Positions 38,309 to 47,657 of a stretch of 64,000 nucleotides of DNA are shown here, one piece after another. How positions within the stretch are numbered: position 1 is the stretch's first letter; each line of letters begins with the position of its first letter. The position numbers and the translations under genes were made by a program. Origin of the DNA: Terebella lapidaria (taxonomy: Eukaryota; Annelida; Polychaeta; Terebellida; Terebellidae); the NCBI GenBank assembly GCA_949152475.1, contig OX424568.1:21613667-21677666 (forward strand), written 5' to 3'. The notes below the pieces were generated by a model. It had not been told where the DNA came from and ran no database searches. It was given only the letters and a program-made list of their open reading frames with translations.

Positions 38309-40688
38309 ATGTCAAAAGATTATGGGTCGATGACCATCAAGGATTTGAGAGCATTGTTGCGGGAGAGAAAGGCCAGAATAAGTGGAAGGAAGCGAGAATT
38401 GGTCGAAAGGTGAGTGGGCGATAATGCACATGTTATTGCACAGTTCAGTACAGTAAGTGGTAGAGCCCAGACGAGTCAAAAATTTCGGACCCTGGTACCC
38501 GTGTGGTCTGACCTGACCAGACCCGGGTAACCCGTCCAAATATAGATTAAAATTTGAAAGGGAATAACTGAAGCAAATACGTGCAAGTCTACAGCTGTAT
38601 AGTGTATATAATAAATTTGTTTTTAATTTGATTTTGTCTTGTTCTTGTTGACTTTTTTGTTGTTGATTTGTTATTGTTATTTTACTTTTCAGTACTTATC
38701 TGATCCTAGGATAATGTATACCTAAATATTGGGAGTGAAGAACATAGAGCCTACTTATACTACATGTACAGCAGATCAAGCGAGCGGAGCGCATCGCTTG
38801 GACTGCATGTACAGAAGATGCAGCATTTCAAATATACTGTAAGGATACATCTTCATTTAGGTGTATGTTTATTGCAATAATTTGTGAAAAATTTCAACAT
38901 AAATCATTGTATCTAGGGCATAAATAACTTTTCTTGTTGAAAATTGAAAGTATTTTACAAAACATATGTTTTGTAACTTAATTTTTAGGTTGGAAGCATA
39001 CGACCGTAATGATGATTTTGGTAGAGAGACAGTTACAGACGGATACAAAATGGAGCTGCCGAATACCCTGACATACAGGGATATCAATGTAGACAGTGAA
39101 GTAAGTATGAATAAGCTGTATGATAATAATCACATGATAATATCCTCTTCAATATAAATTAATTACCAAAGGGTATATTGTATATATTTAAAAAATGCAC
39201 TTGTGTAAATGTACCAAGTTAAACATTAAACTCGTAAATGAGTAGTAATAGTAATAGGTGTATATTATCCATAACCACATGTACATATGTAACTTATCAC
39301 ATAATTGTTATCACAGACTTTTTATCACAGTATTGAATAATTGCACATTTCACACATATTTTTTGTAGATTCCTGCCATTACAGAGGAAGCCATAGCCAG
39401 CTACCTGTCAATCTACAACTCTGACCTTGGCAAGAAGGCAAAAGAAATGTATGGGGGACAGTTTTTGCACTCTATTCGACATGCTCCACTGGATGAGTCC
39501 ATGTTCATATCAAGTCGCGTTTCTGCGGAATATTCAAAGCGTTGTGTTTATCAAGTGGACATTAAACTGGATAAGAATGGAGTTGTGCAGGAAAGTCAGT
39601 GTGAGTGTGGGGCTGGAATGGGCCCCAGTGCCCACTGTAAACATGTGCAAGTGACATTGTATGCTCTAACCAAGTCCCACGACGGAATTGTCACAAAAGA
39701 AACTTGTACTCAGAAACTTCAGACTTTTCATCAAGTGAAAAAATACAATGGATCTCCAGTTAAGATGAAAGATCTCAAGCTCAGGAAGGATGACACATTG
39801 CTTAAACTCAAAGACTTTGATCCACGACCATCAGACATGCGGGAAAGACCAGAGTATCCAGATCACTTCAGGAATATCTGCATAAACCTGAGGAGTTCAG
39901 ACCTTCCAATTAGGCACTTGTTTGCTCCTGCAAATATTTTCGCAGTTTGCCATGACCACGATTATGTGGAGCACAGCCCAGAGGAATGTTTCCTGAAGAC
40001 ACTACATGTGAATGAGATTTCGGATGATGAACGGGTGGAACTTGAGCTGCGCACACAAGGACAGCGAAAAAGTAAAGTGTGGTATGAAGAACGTACACAT
40101 CGCCTGCATGCTTCCAACTTCGGCCGGATTTGCTGTGCTACAGAAAGGACTGATAAGGTGAAACTCGCAGAAGAATACACTAAGTCCAAGAAAATCACCA
40201 GTGAAAGTATTCGTCATGGAATACGGTATGAATGTGTAGCAGTGGACAAATATGTTGAAACTACAAAGAATGATGTCAAGTCTGCAGGTATCCATGTCAG
40301 TGACAGAGTTTCATTCTTGGCTTGCTCTCCTGATGGTATAGTAAACGATGAAAAAATAATTGAAGTGAAATGTCCTTTTACAGCAAAGGATCATAAAATT
40401 ACTTCAGCTACAGTACCTTACCTTGTGGAAACCTCTACAGGCGTTGCACTTAAAGAGGAACATCCGTACTATTATCAGGTACAAGGAACAATGTTCTGCA
40501 CGAACAGAAAAGTTTGCGACTTTGTGATATGGACAAATGAGGACATGAAAGTAGTTGAGGTCAGAAGGAATGACGCATTCATTGCAGACATGGTGGATAA
40601 ATTGATCAAGTTTTACAATGATTACTTCAGAGAAGCTGTTCTATCTAAATTTCTGTACAGAAATACTGATAAGAGTGGATTTGAGTAG
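38309..40688 (+). CDS. ISL2EU SAP-SWIM-YqaJ nuclease (3 exons)
   Basis: Exons 38309-38409, 38989-39100 and 39369-40688 join through GT-AG introns into one 510-aa frame. Residues 8-42 are a SAP DNA-binding motif (TIKDLRALLRERKARISGRK, then LVERLEAYDRN). Residues 149-163 are a SWIM zinc finger with C149, C151, C161 and H163. From about residue 300 comes a YqaJ/lambda-exonuclease-type PD-(D/E)xK fold with E359 (in HGIRYECVA), D393 (SPDG), E403-V-K405 and a YYYQVQ motif, so every expected catalytic residue is present. The ATG gives the SAP domain intact. Such a nuclease is the known second protein of ISL2EU; its role in transposition is not established and end processing is inference. The transposase gene converges on it from the right. 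Confidence 0.88.
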
Positions 40689-40887
40689 ACTTGGACCATT
40701 GAAAAACATTGGTGAGCATGTATATAGTCAGTGTCTTGTGCATTGTGTGTACATTACCTCCTAGGGGAGAAATGTATTCCATAAACAAGTATGAAGTTTT
40801 CATAGTATAAATTGTTGGATGTCTATAAATTATTTGTCAATTCAAATCGTTTATTCGCATAAAATTACACAGTGTTAGTATTATCGC

Positions 40888-40893
40888 AATAAA
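40888..40893 (+). terminator. Poly(A) signal of the YqaJ gene
   Basis: AATAAA 200 bp after the stop codon, on the coding strand. Confidence 0.55.
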
Positions 40894-40944
40894 CATATCA
40901 TTATTGTGAATATCGGTTCAATTTTCATTGATAACCTCATTTTT

Positions 40945-41690
40945 GTCAAGGCCTAAAGGTCTTGGAGGCATTTTAGGTTGAAGCATGAAAAAAACAAAAT
41001 GCTGACTCAGCAAAAACATGATGAAGCTCCGAATGAGACCTATAATACATTTGTGCAATTACATGTATGTGAAGGACAAACTTGATACCCCTAAGACTAT
41101 ATGTCTGGCGACAAGTCTGAAAATAAGGTCAGTTTCGCTCTACGACGCACTGTTCCCGAGATATCGACGAAAACTATAAATGGCGACTCAGCGAAAAAAT
41201 TTAAGGTTAAGGTCAAAGGTCATCCATTATACCCCTTAGACATGTTAGTCTAGGATGATGAGTCCGAAAAACGTCCGTTTCTCTCTACGACGCACGGTTT
41301 GCGAGATATGCATTAGAGCCTCAACGATGACTGCTAAAATTATTTCGAGCCCTAGGTCAAAGGTCGATTGATGGATCGGCCTGAAAATCGATAGGCTTCT
41401 TCCCTTGTGATATATGAACCTCCATGCAAAGTTCCACAATCATTGCCATAATACTTTTTGAGTTATCGTGTGGAAACCAAAAACATTGATTTCATCCTCA
41501 CGGACATCACGAACATCAATGCCGGCTCAAAAACAATAGGCTTCTTATACACAACATATCTGTGCAGCGGTGACAATTTGGCGAAAATACATCGAGGCAA
41601 ACTGAAGTTATCGTGCGGAAACCAAAAAGTGAAAGAAAAAAAAATTGACAAAACCATAAAGGCATTTCTGCTGAAATGCCTTAATTAGGT
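40945..41690. repeat. Dispersed repeat between the two ISL2EU genes
   Basis: Contains repeated modules: CTACGACGCAC plus GAGATAT at 41137 and 41288, GGTCAAAGGTC at 41210 and 41356, and TTATCGTG.GGAAACCAAAAA at 41464 and 41610. AGGCATTTTAG near the left end pairs with the inverted AGGCATTTCAG at the right. This looks like a separate non-autonomous repeat lying in the ISL2EU intergenic space. The superfamily is not assigned. Confidence 0.45.
41659..41682. repeat. Hairpin closing the internal repeat
   Basis: A perfect 10-bp stem (AAGGCATTTC / GAAATGCCTT) with a 4-nt loop (TGCT). Confidence 0.85.
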
Positions 41691-42399
41691 AGATAACCTT
41701 GAAATAAATTTCATAAAACACAACAATTTTATGACACATTTAAGAATTAACAATAACATAGCAACATATCAATACTGATTTTATGCCATAAATAACATGA
41801 ACAATTCAAGATACTAGTAACTATGCCAATAAGTCAACACAATACTTTTCCCAACTACTTTTGGCCAACTATTATTGATCATGTTGATACATGTTCATGT
41901 TTGTGAACTAGAATGTGAAAGGTAGTGTAAACAACACAATGTTAATTATCATAAATTAGACAAAGATATTGCAAGATATGTACACTGATTTGAACATTTA
42001 TCAATATAAATATTATTATAAATGCATGCCAAACAAATTGTACTATGTGTAAAGAACAATGTAAAAAGTACACAACACCGTTTTTTTATAATTGTGAAAT
42101 GGACAAGCACAGTTCAAGCTTTCCACACTGATTTGAAAACCTGTAATTGAGCAATGTTTACTGCTGCCTGCCAATCAAACTGTTACACATGTAAAGGTTA
42201 ACTAGAAAGTCCAGTTGCACTAGCCCTGGCTGGGATATATCCCCAGCAAAACATCACTGAACATAGAAAATTTTAAATCACAGATGTAATTTATACAACA
42301 TTTCATTGCACTCATTAGCCATGAGAATTTAACATATATGTTTCTACTGTACATCCTGTCAATTGCTATTGTAATGTAATGCGTGAGGATAAATCAAAC
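41691..42399. other. AT-rich spacer, 3' region of the transposase gene
   Basis: About 700 bp of AT-rich DNA downstream (minus sense) of the transposase stop. I see no gene or clear repeat in it. Confidence 0.5.
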
Positions 42400-44540
42400 T
42401 CAAGCATTTCTTGGGACAATACACTTGCGAAAGTTGACCAGCATGAAACAAACGAATCCGATATCGCCTGCTAAGAGACTTTCTGAGTGATTGAGCGGAT
42501 GAATGAGAATCTTGTAAGTTTTGGCTAAGCCAATAACTCGCTCCACATGTACTCTTTTGGAAGCGATTTTCCTGTCTTTGAGGACAGTTGGACCTGACAT
42601 TCTGTTCATTTTTTTGAAAAATGTAGGGATGTTCACTGTGACATCGACAGGGGCAAACAAGTCTTGGATGTTAAACCCCTTATCTGCCATGATAGAATCC
42701 CCAGGCACCGTTATTCGCTCCATGCGTGCTCGTTCCATAATCTGGCGATCACTTGTCGACCCTCCGTACGCCTCAGAGATGAAAGAGCACATACCACCTG
42801 GAGTGACACCAACTATCATCTTTGCCGTGTTCCTGTTTTTGTAGCTACTGAATGTTACTTGTTGAGCAGCAGGAGCTTGAGGTTTCTTTACTGGATATTC
42901 CAGTCCATCCAGCACAACGCGAGTACTCGGAAACTGTGTTCTGAAGTCTGATGGCGCGTAGAAGTAGACAAGCTCGCGACTTGGCCACAGGTCGATTTCT
43001 CTCCACTGCAGTGCCATGAAGCGAATCCATGTGAGGAATATGTTATATACCTCAGTCTCTGATATGCGAAACATGCGAGAGAGTTCAAAGTTAGGTTTAT
43101 AGGTTCGAAGTTTCATCAGGGTGAGAAAGAATTGATCTCCGATAGATAGATCTGGCACGCTGTACATATATTTCAACTTGTATGCAGCTGGACCCAATGA
43201 AGCAAGAACACCCATCACCATATGGAAGTCTTCTAATCCGGTATAGTACTGCATTCCCGCAGGATCATTTCTGTAGTCCTCGATGGTGGTTCTGTGCGGC
43301 TGGGTGGGAAGAGACCGTTCTGTTTGCGTCTCAGTACATGTGGTTTCTGGCTGTGTTGTCTGAGTGCACTGATCAGTTGGATCAACCTGCAATACAGATA
43401 AACAAAAATAGTCCATAAATATTGTCCAATTGTTTCGATCAACATGTGTTGCTTGTCTGCATAAAACACATATCATACGTAGACATATATTATCCAAATT
43501 TTAATATTTCTAAAAGAACAATCAACTGTATTTCAAATGTTTAAAATTAGAATCACAAACCTCGGTCACACATTCAGTTAAGTCCATCTGAAGTTCTTCT
43601 GCAGAAACAAAGACAGGGTCAGTAGGAACTTCTGCTGGTGCCATGCTTGATGTAAGATTTCTTTTTCGCAGCCTCTCAGACCGGGCAGTAGAACTGGGTG
43701 ATGGACTGACATTCCACCAGAACTTAGTTGGTATAGCATCGGCCTTCAAACATTTTCTCACCAAACCACCTCCTGAAATAAAAAAATTATGTAAACCTAT
43801 AAATTGACAAAAATATTTCCAAATATTTTGCGTATTTAGGCCAACATTACAACTGCATATATCATAAATACAAGTGTGCAGCATTGATTAGATCTGCATG
43901 TGTTTGTGGATTGTGCATAGAGTCTAACCAAAATTTTATCCATGTACATGTAATAAATGTACATCTCCTATTTGGAAATGTTTCTATTTCAGGTCAAGTG
44001 GTATAAAAAAAAATTCGTGCGCACCAAGTTCAAAAGTGAATGTCCCGGTGAAATCGAAGTAAAAAAAGTATTTAGTTCGTACAGGTGAAATCGAGTAATA
44101 TGTGTTGGTGACAATGACTCGATAATTGACCCTGACCCAATTCCACTGACCTGACCTGAAAAAATTTCCGAACTCACGTATTGTTCTATCTCAGGCTAAC
44201 ACTCAATCTTAGGATTCTACCCATTCTTAGAATAAAAAAAATATATTACACGTAGATTATTGCCCTGCATTTACTTTTATCAATTTCTAGTTCAGTGGTG
44301 CCATAAAAGCTTGAACTCACCAAGCGCACTGATAACTTTGTAGGATCTCTCCTCAAAGTGCGCACGACACACAACACTGTTGTCAGTGGGAGCCCAGATC
44401 TTGCCTTTCGACGATCGACGCATAGATCGATGCCCCCGACGAATAGCCAACGTCCATGCTTTCCTCCTGGCAGCATTTTTCGGAAAAGCATGTCCCCCTC
44501 GTTCACTGCATCCAGGCACACAGCAACACGTATTCGGCAT
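42400..44540 (-). CDS. ISL2EU THAP-domain DDE transposase (3 exons)
   Basis: Exons 44321-44540, 43561-43772 and 42400-43386 (minus) join with GT-AG introns into 472 aa. Residues 1-85 are a THAP zinc finger: C6-x4-C11, W29, C58-x2-H61, and DAIPTKF in place of the AVPTxF box. A Ser/Thr-rich linker follows, then a helix-turn-helix (about 224-268, LSIGDQFFLTLMKLR onward) of HTH_Tnp_4 type. The catalytic domain is of the DDE_Tnp_4 type, with D304 (VLDGLEYP), D379 (IMADKGF) and E426 (HVERVIG), plus conserved SSYKNRNTAK and SFISEAYGG blocks. Domain order and motifs fit ISL2EU rather than typical PIF/Harbinger, whose partner is a Myb-like protein. Function: binds the element ends through THAP and cuts and joins DNA. 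No inactivating change is seen. Confidence 0.9.
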
Positions 44541-44639
44541 GAAATATCTTCATTAACGCACTTTTAACAGAAAGAAATAACTAAAAGACTACTGAAAGTG
44601 TGAAAGTGATATTTCAGAAAAGCGTCCATAGCACCGGAA

Positions 44640-44699
44640 GTTTTTGGCCCGTTAACTGCTGCCACCTGGCGAATGGTGACGTAAACGTAAAAGTCTCTC
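44640..44699. repeat. ISL2EU right terminal inverted repeat
   Basis: Ends AAAGTCTCTC, preceded by ACGTAAACGT, then GCCACCTGG and GGCCCGTTAAC. Read in reverse complement it matches the left end: 10 of 10 outer bases plus the GTTAACGGG core. Confidence 0.8.
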
Positions 44700-44985
44700 A
44701 TTGGGTCAATTCTTCGGAAAACAACAAGAAAACACCAAATGTCGGTATTACAGGACATGCAGTTGCTTTGCTGATCTCAGTCTCATCAATTGAGTTGCTT
44801 TTGGGAAACTTACAAAAATCCCATGGTTTTAGTGATTGTGAGTGGTAATATACCAAACAAAACCACACGTCATGAATATATCACGTGCAGCTGCTGATGT
44901 CAGCATCATCAATTGCAAAACCTCCGGGATAATCGCCAGAAAACACGAATGTATTTACCTGTTCGATCGGCTATATATACCAGGT
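44700..44985. repeat. Tandem array, right part
   Basis: Resumes immediately after ISL2EU with ATTGGGTCAATTC and continues through about two diverged units with a 123-bp spacing (CTGATCTCAG at 44771, CTGATGTCAG at 44894), in the same orientation as the left part. The final unit ends in CTATATATACCAGG, the counterpart of the TTATATACCA box in the other units. Confidence 0.85.
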
Positions 44986-45006
44986 CGTTTAAAACATTGT
45001 TTCACT
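44972..45006 (+). promoter_or_regulatory. TATA box and initiator of the 327-aa ORF
   Basis: TATATATA (44972-44979) is followed by an initiator-like TTCACT with its A at 45004, a spacing of 32 bp from the start of the TATA box. This is the canonical metazoan arrangement. The predicted leader would be about 52 nt to the ATG at 45056. The TATA box is the last array unit's own TATATACC box. Confidence 0.5.
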
Positions 45007-45055
45007 AGGCGCCCATCTGCGTGTTGCACACCATTTCGCAGAACTACTGAAGAAT

Positions 45056-46039
45056 ATGGCTGTGGTAAACTGGGAGAATTGTTCTGCGAATCGAGGCGCA
45101 TCCGGCCAGGTTCTCCCTGGTTACTTCGCTCATTTCCGTCAAACCCAAATGTTCGCCAAGAACAAGAAGTTACAAGCTGAGCTTTGCCCTGGAACGAATC
45201 TGGCGCCTGCAGGTATCGCAATACCAGAAAAGGATTTGAGGCTTTCACATGATGCTGAGCTGGACAACACAGTCAGTATAGTCCTTGACGGTGGTTTCCA
45301 TGGTGGAAGTCCGTTCATCAAGCGTTACATGAACAGAGATGATGTTACGTTGTCTTGGTGGGCCCTGGATTATCCATGGAAAGAGGAAGACTGGGAACTG
45401 GATGAATCGGTTTTTCAACCGTCACCTCTCTGGTCCAGTAATAGGGAGTCACGCTATGGTCAGTACAGGTTCTCCTTTAAATTCGAAGATCTCCTTGAGT
45501 CATACAGAAGAATGTGTAGTGAATCCGGGATGGGGCAAGCTATAGAGTTCCGCTGTCTGGGCACGTTCACATACACAAGAGAAGTGATGTATGCTGTTCT
45601 CATCTGCCCAAGAACAAGGGGAACCGAGATATTTAGCGACCTTCCATCGGCACAACTACATGTTCCGGGGGATGCCAACACTGTGTTCGGTTTCTCTGGA
45701 GAAGGACGAAGAACGTGGTATTACAACCCATCATCTTTCACAGATTATCATTATCACGGTGGGCCGAAGTTGGCCTGGGACCATGTAACCATCGCATTCT
45801 ATTTACCAAAGTTGGACATCTTCGGTACCAGAAGGAAAATTCTGGAGACCAAGGAAATACGGTCATTGGAATTTGATGTCATCGAGAAAGCAAAAATGGC
45901 TGTGAATGACAGAGATGACAGCTGGGATGTGAGGACGGCAGCTAAACGTCTCCAACGCAGGCTCGAAGGCCTACCAGTAAAGGAGTCACCGATGTATGAA
46001 GCAGTGTGTGCAGCTATGCATGCAAAACTAATGCAATAA
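45056..46039 (+). CDS. Unrecognised intact intronless ORF, 327 aa
   Basis: A single uninterrupted frame of 327 codons with a good start context (gaatATGGct). I do not recognise the family. The protein looks globular and soluble: no signal peptide, no transmembrane helix and no Cys-rich finger. It is rich in aromatic residues, including TLSWWALDYPW (~110-120), EFRCLGTF (~178) and TWYYNPSSFTDYHYHGG (~230-247). The C-terminal 60 residues are charged and helical (KIRSLEFDVIEKAK-like through RTAAKRLQRRLEG). Amino-acid composition, codon periodicity and length make chance very unlikely. It begins about 70 bp after the tandem array and ends about 30 bp before a truncated Copia LTR, so it may belong to a mobile element with a repeat-monomer promoter, be a retrogene, or be a host gene nested in the intron on the opposite strand to MPDU1. 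Confidence 0.75.
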   Translation: MAVVNWENCSANRGASGQVLPGYFAHFRQTQMFAKNKKLQAELCPGTNLAPAGIAIPEKDLRLSHDAELDNTVSIVLDGGFHGGSPFIKRYMNRDDVTLSWWALDYPWKEEDWELDESVFQPSPLWSSNRESRYGQYRFSFKFEDLLESYRRMCSESGMGQAIEFRCLGTFTYTREVMYAVLICPRTRGTEIFSDLPSAQLHVPGDANTVFGFSGEGRRTWYYNPSSFTDYHYHGGPKLAWDHVTIAFYLPKLDIFGTRRKILETKEIRSLEFDVIEKAKMAVNDRDDSWDVRTAAKRLQRRLEGLPVKESPMYEAVCAAMHAKLMQ

Positions 46040-46065
46040 TTGAACTATGTACTACAGAGAATTTT

Positions 46066-46263
46066 GTGAAATAGCAGTACTGGATATCATATGATGTCAC
46101 TCTCGCACAGTTTCTACAGCTACTGTTTTGTATCAAGTACTTTCATCAGTCATTGTTTGAGTAACCAGTATAACCACAACATATTCATGAATGTGGGTCC
46201 AATGTGCCGCTATATATGGATTATTAATAAAATCATAACAATGTAATGTTACATAGTATTTCA
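46066..46263 (+). repeat. Copia LTR 1 (3' part only)
   Basis: Matches the 3' half of LTR 2: CACAGTTTCTAC, GGATTATTAATAAA and the terminal AGTATTTCA. The 5' half present in LTR 2 is missing; the 327-aa ORF lies there instead. Confidence 0.7.
46226..46231 (+). terminator. Poly(A) signal in LTR 1
   Basis: AATAAA, conserved in LTR 2 and LTR 3. It lies 187 bp after the stop of the 327-aa ORF and is the first such signal downstream of it. Confidence 0.5.
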
Positions 46264-47087
46264 AAGTTGAGGATTCGTTGCCAAATTACAATGAAGGATA
46301 TGGGCCCAGGACTTTGCCAATTGTCAAATTTGGAGTTTTCTGGTGATTTTCCATAACTGGGAAACATCTGGATTGGACAGTGTTTCTTTGAACTGTGACT
46401 AGAGTTTTCAATCCATGAAGGTACTGAGACAAATGAAGGAAATATAGACCAACTACTGTATGAGACATGAAATGGCTGGTTCGATGGAGAAAACGGCCAG
46501 TGGATGAACTGGACAAAGCAAATCAGATTATATGGGAGTTCAGGATGTGACATCTGCTACTGGTGAAAAGACTGTGGGACTGTGTGGATGGCTAGGACAT
46601 AGTGACTAGTGACGCCTCTGCGCCAGTCAGGGTTGAGCACCAACACAAGTTCAAGAAAGCGTTCCCAACAATCGTCACGGCCTTTGGTGCATCACAGTTA
46701 TATCTGATAACGCCATGTGATAACGCCAGGCCTGGGCCAAGTTGAAGAATACCTTCATTGGCAAACAGACTCTTTTCGAAGAAACAGTGTTTCCGATCAG
46801 GAATTAACATAGACATGCCTATAATTTATCAAAAGCACATGAAGGAACTGACCTATTGTCTCACCACCATCAGAGATCCAGTGCCAGAAGAGGACCAACA
46901 CTTCTGGGTACATGTAGCCTATCAATGAGCTACTCGTGCAGATGACATTGAGCTGAACTCTGGTCATCAGGCGCTCCTTCATGAGCAAAAGAAGAGTTGA
47001 CATGAAAGAAAGAGTTAGAAGCCACAAATGCTTCGAGTATGGGAAGAAGGGACATTTCTGAAAGAAGTGTCCTAGAAAGACAATTTC

Positions 47088-47657
47088 ATGGCAAAAGGCA
47101 AGGCAAAGGCAGCTGAGAACTGTTCTGATGCCAAAAGAACTGCCAGTTTTGCATTTGCTGCATCGTTTGTCACACAAGATACCTTGCATGATGACTGTTT
47201 GCTATTGGACTTCGATGAACCTCATCATATGGCGCCGAGAAGGACATTGATAATGAAATATTGTGAATTTGCTACTCCTGAGAAAGTAGTGCATGGAAAC
47301 AGTATGCATTGGGTATCAGGACTCAAAAGAAGCAAGTTGTGCGGGATAGGTATGCTGAGGGACAAGCCCTATCATCTGATCTGTGAAGGGATCGCCACGA
47401 AGACAGCCTCGGTCACGTCGCAACAGAAGGTTGATGTCCACCTGTGGCATCAGCTACTAGGTCATCTGAATGGGAAGCAATTACAGCAGGATTTCTGTGA
47501 GGGTGAGCAATCGATCAAGCTAGCGGGAGAGATTTGCACACCTCTCCCCAGAAGTTACAGTTTGTTTACAGTGACTTGTTCAGACCCATGCAGACACAAT
47601 CCATCAGAGGAATGGAAGTACATCCTTACTTCCATCGAAGCACTGTGTACTTCATGA
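47088..47657 (+). pseudogene. Copia gag-pre-integrase/integrase fragment, copy 1
   Basis: An open stretch of 189 codons carrying the pre-integrase zinc region (HLWHQLLGHLNGKQLQQ, 47440-47492) and the first part of the integrase core. A second stretch at 48.6-49.0 kb and a third at 50.4-50.97 kb are close copies. No functional polyprotein can be read. Confidence 0.75.

Larger units (their letters stand above)
38128..44699. mobile_element. ISL2EU DNA transposon, apparently complete
   Basis: A 6.57-kb element bounded by imperfect terminal inverted repeats (GAGAGACTTT at the outside). It encodes two convergent spliced genes: a SAP-SWIM-YqaJ nuclease (plus) and a THAP/HTH/DDE transposase (minus). 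That pairing is what is known for the eukaryotic ISL2EU (formerly IS4EU) superfamily, related to bacterial IS5/ISL2. ATT flanks both ends (38125-38127 and 44700-44702), a likely target-site duplication. It sits inside an older tandem array whose units continue on either side. Both genes reconstruct with GT-AG introns and no stops, so it may be recently active. Confidence 0.85.

Noticed and set aside
40945..41690. Non-autonomous Helitron, because of the 3' hairpin
   Set aside because: No CTRR end follows the hairpin and no clear 5' TC terminus between A and T was found.
42400..44540. PIF/Harbinger transposase
   Set aside because: The DDE_Tnp_4-type fold is shared, but the THAP domain, the YqaJ partner in place of a Myb-like protein, and the termini fit ISL2EU better.
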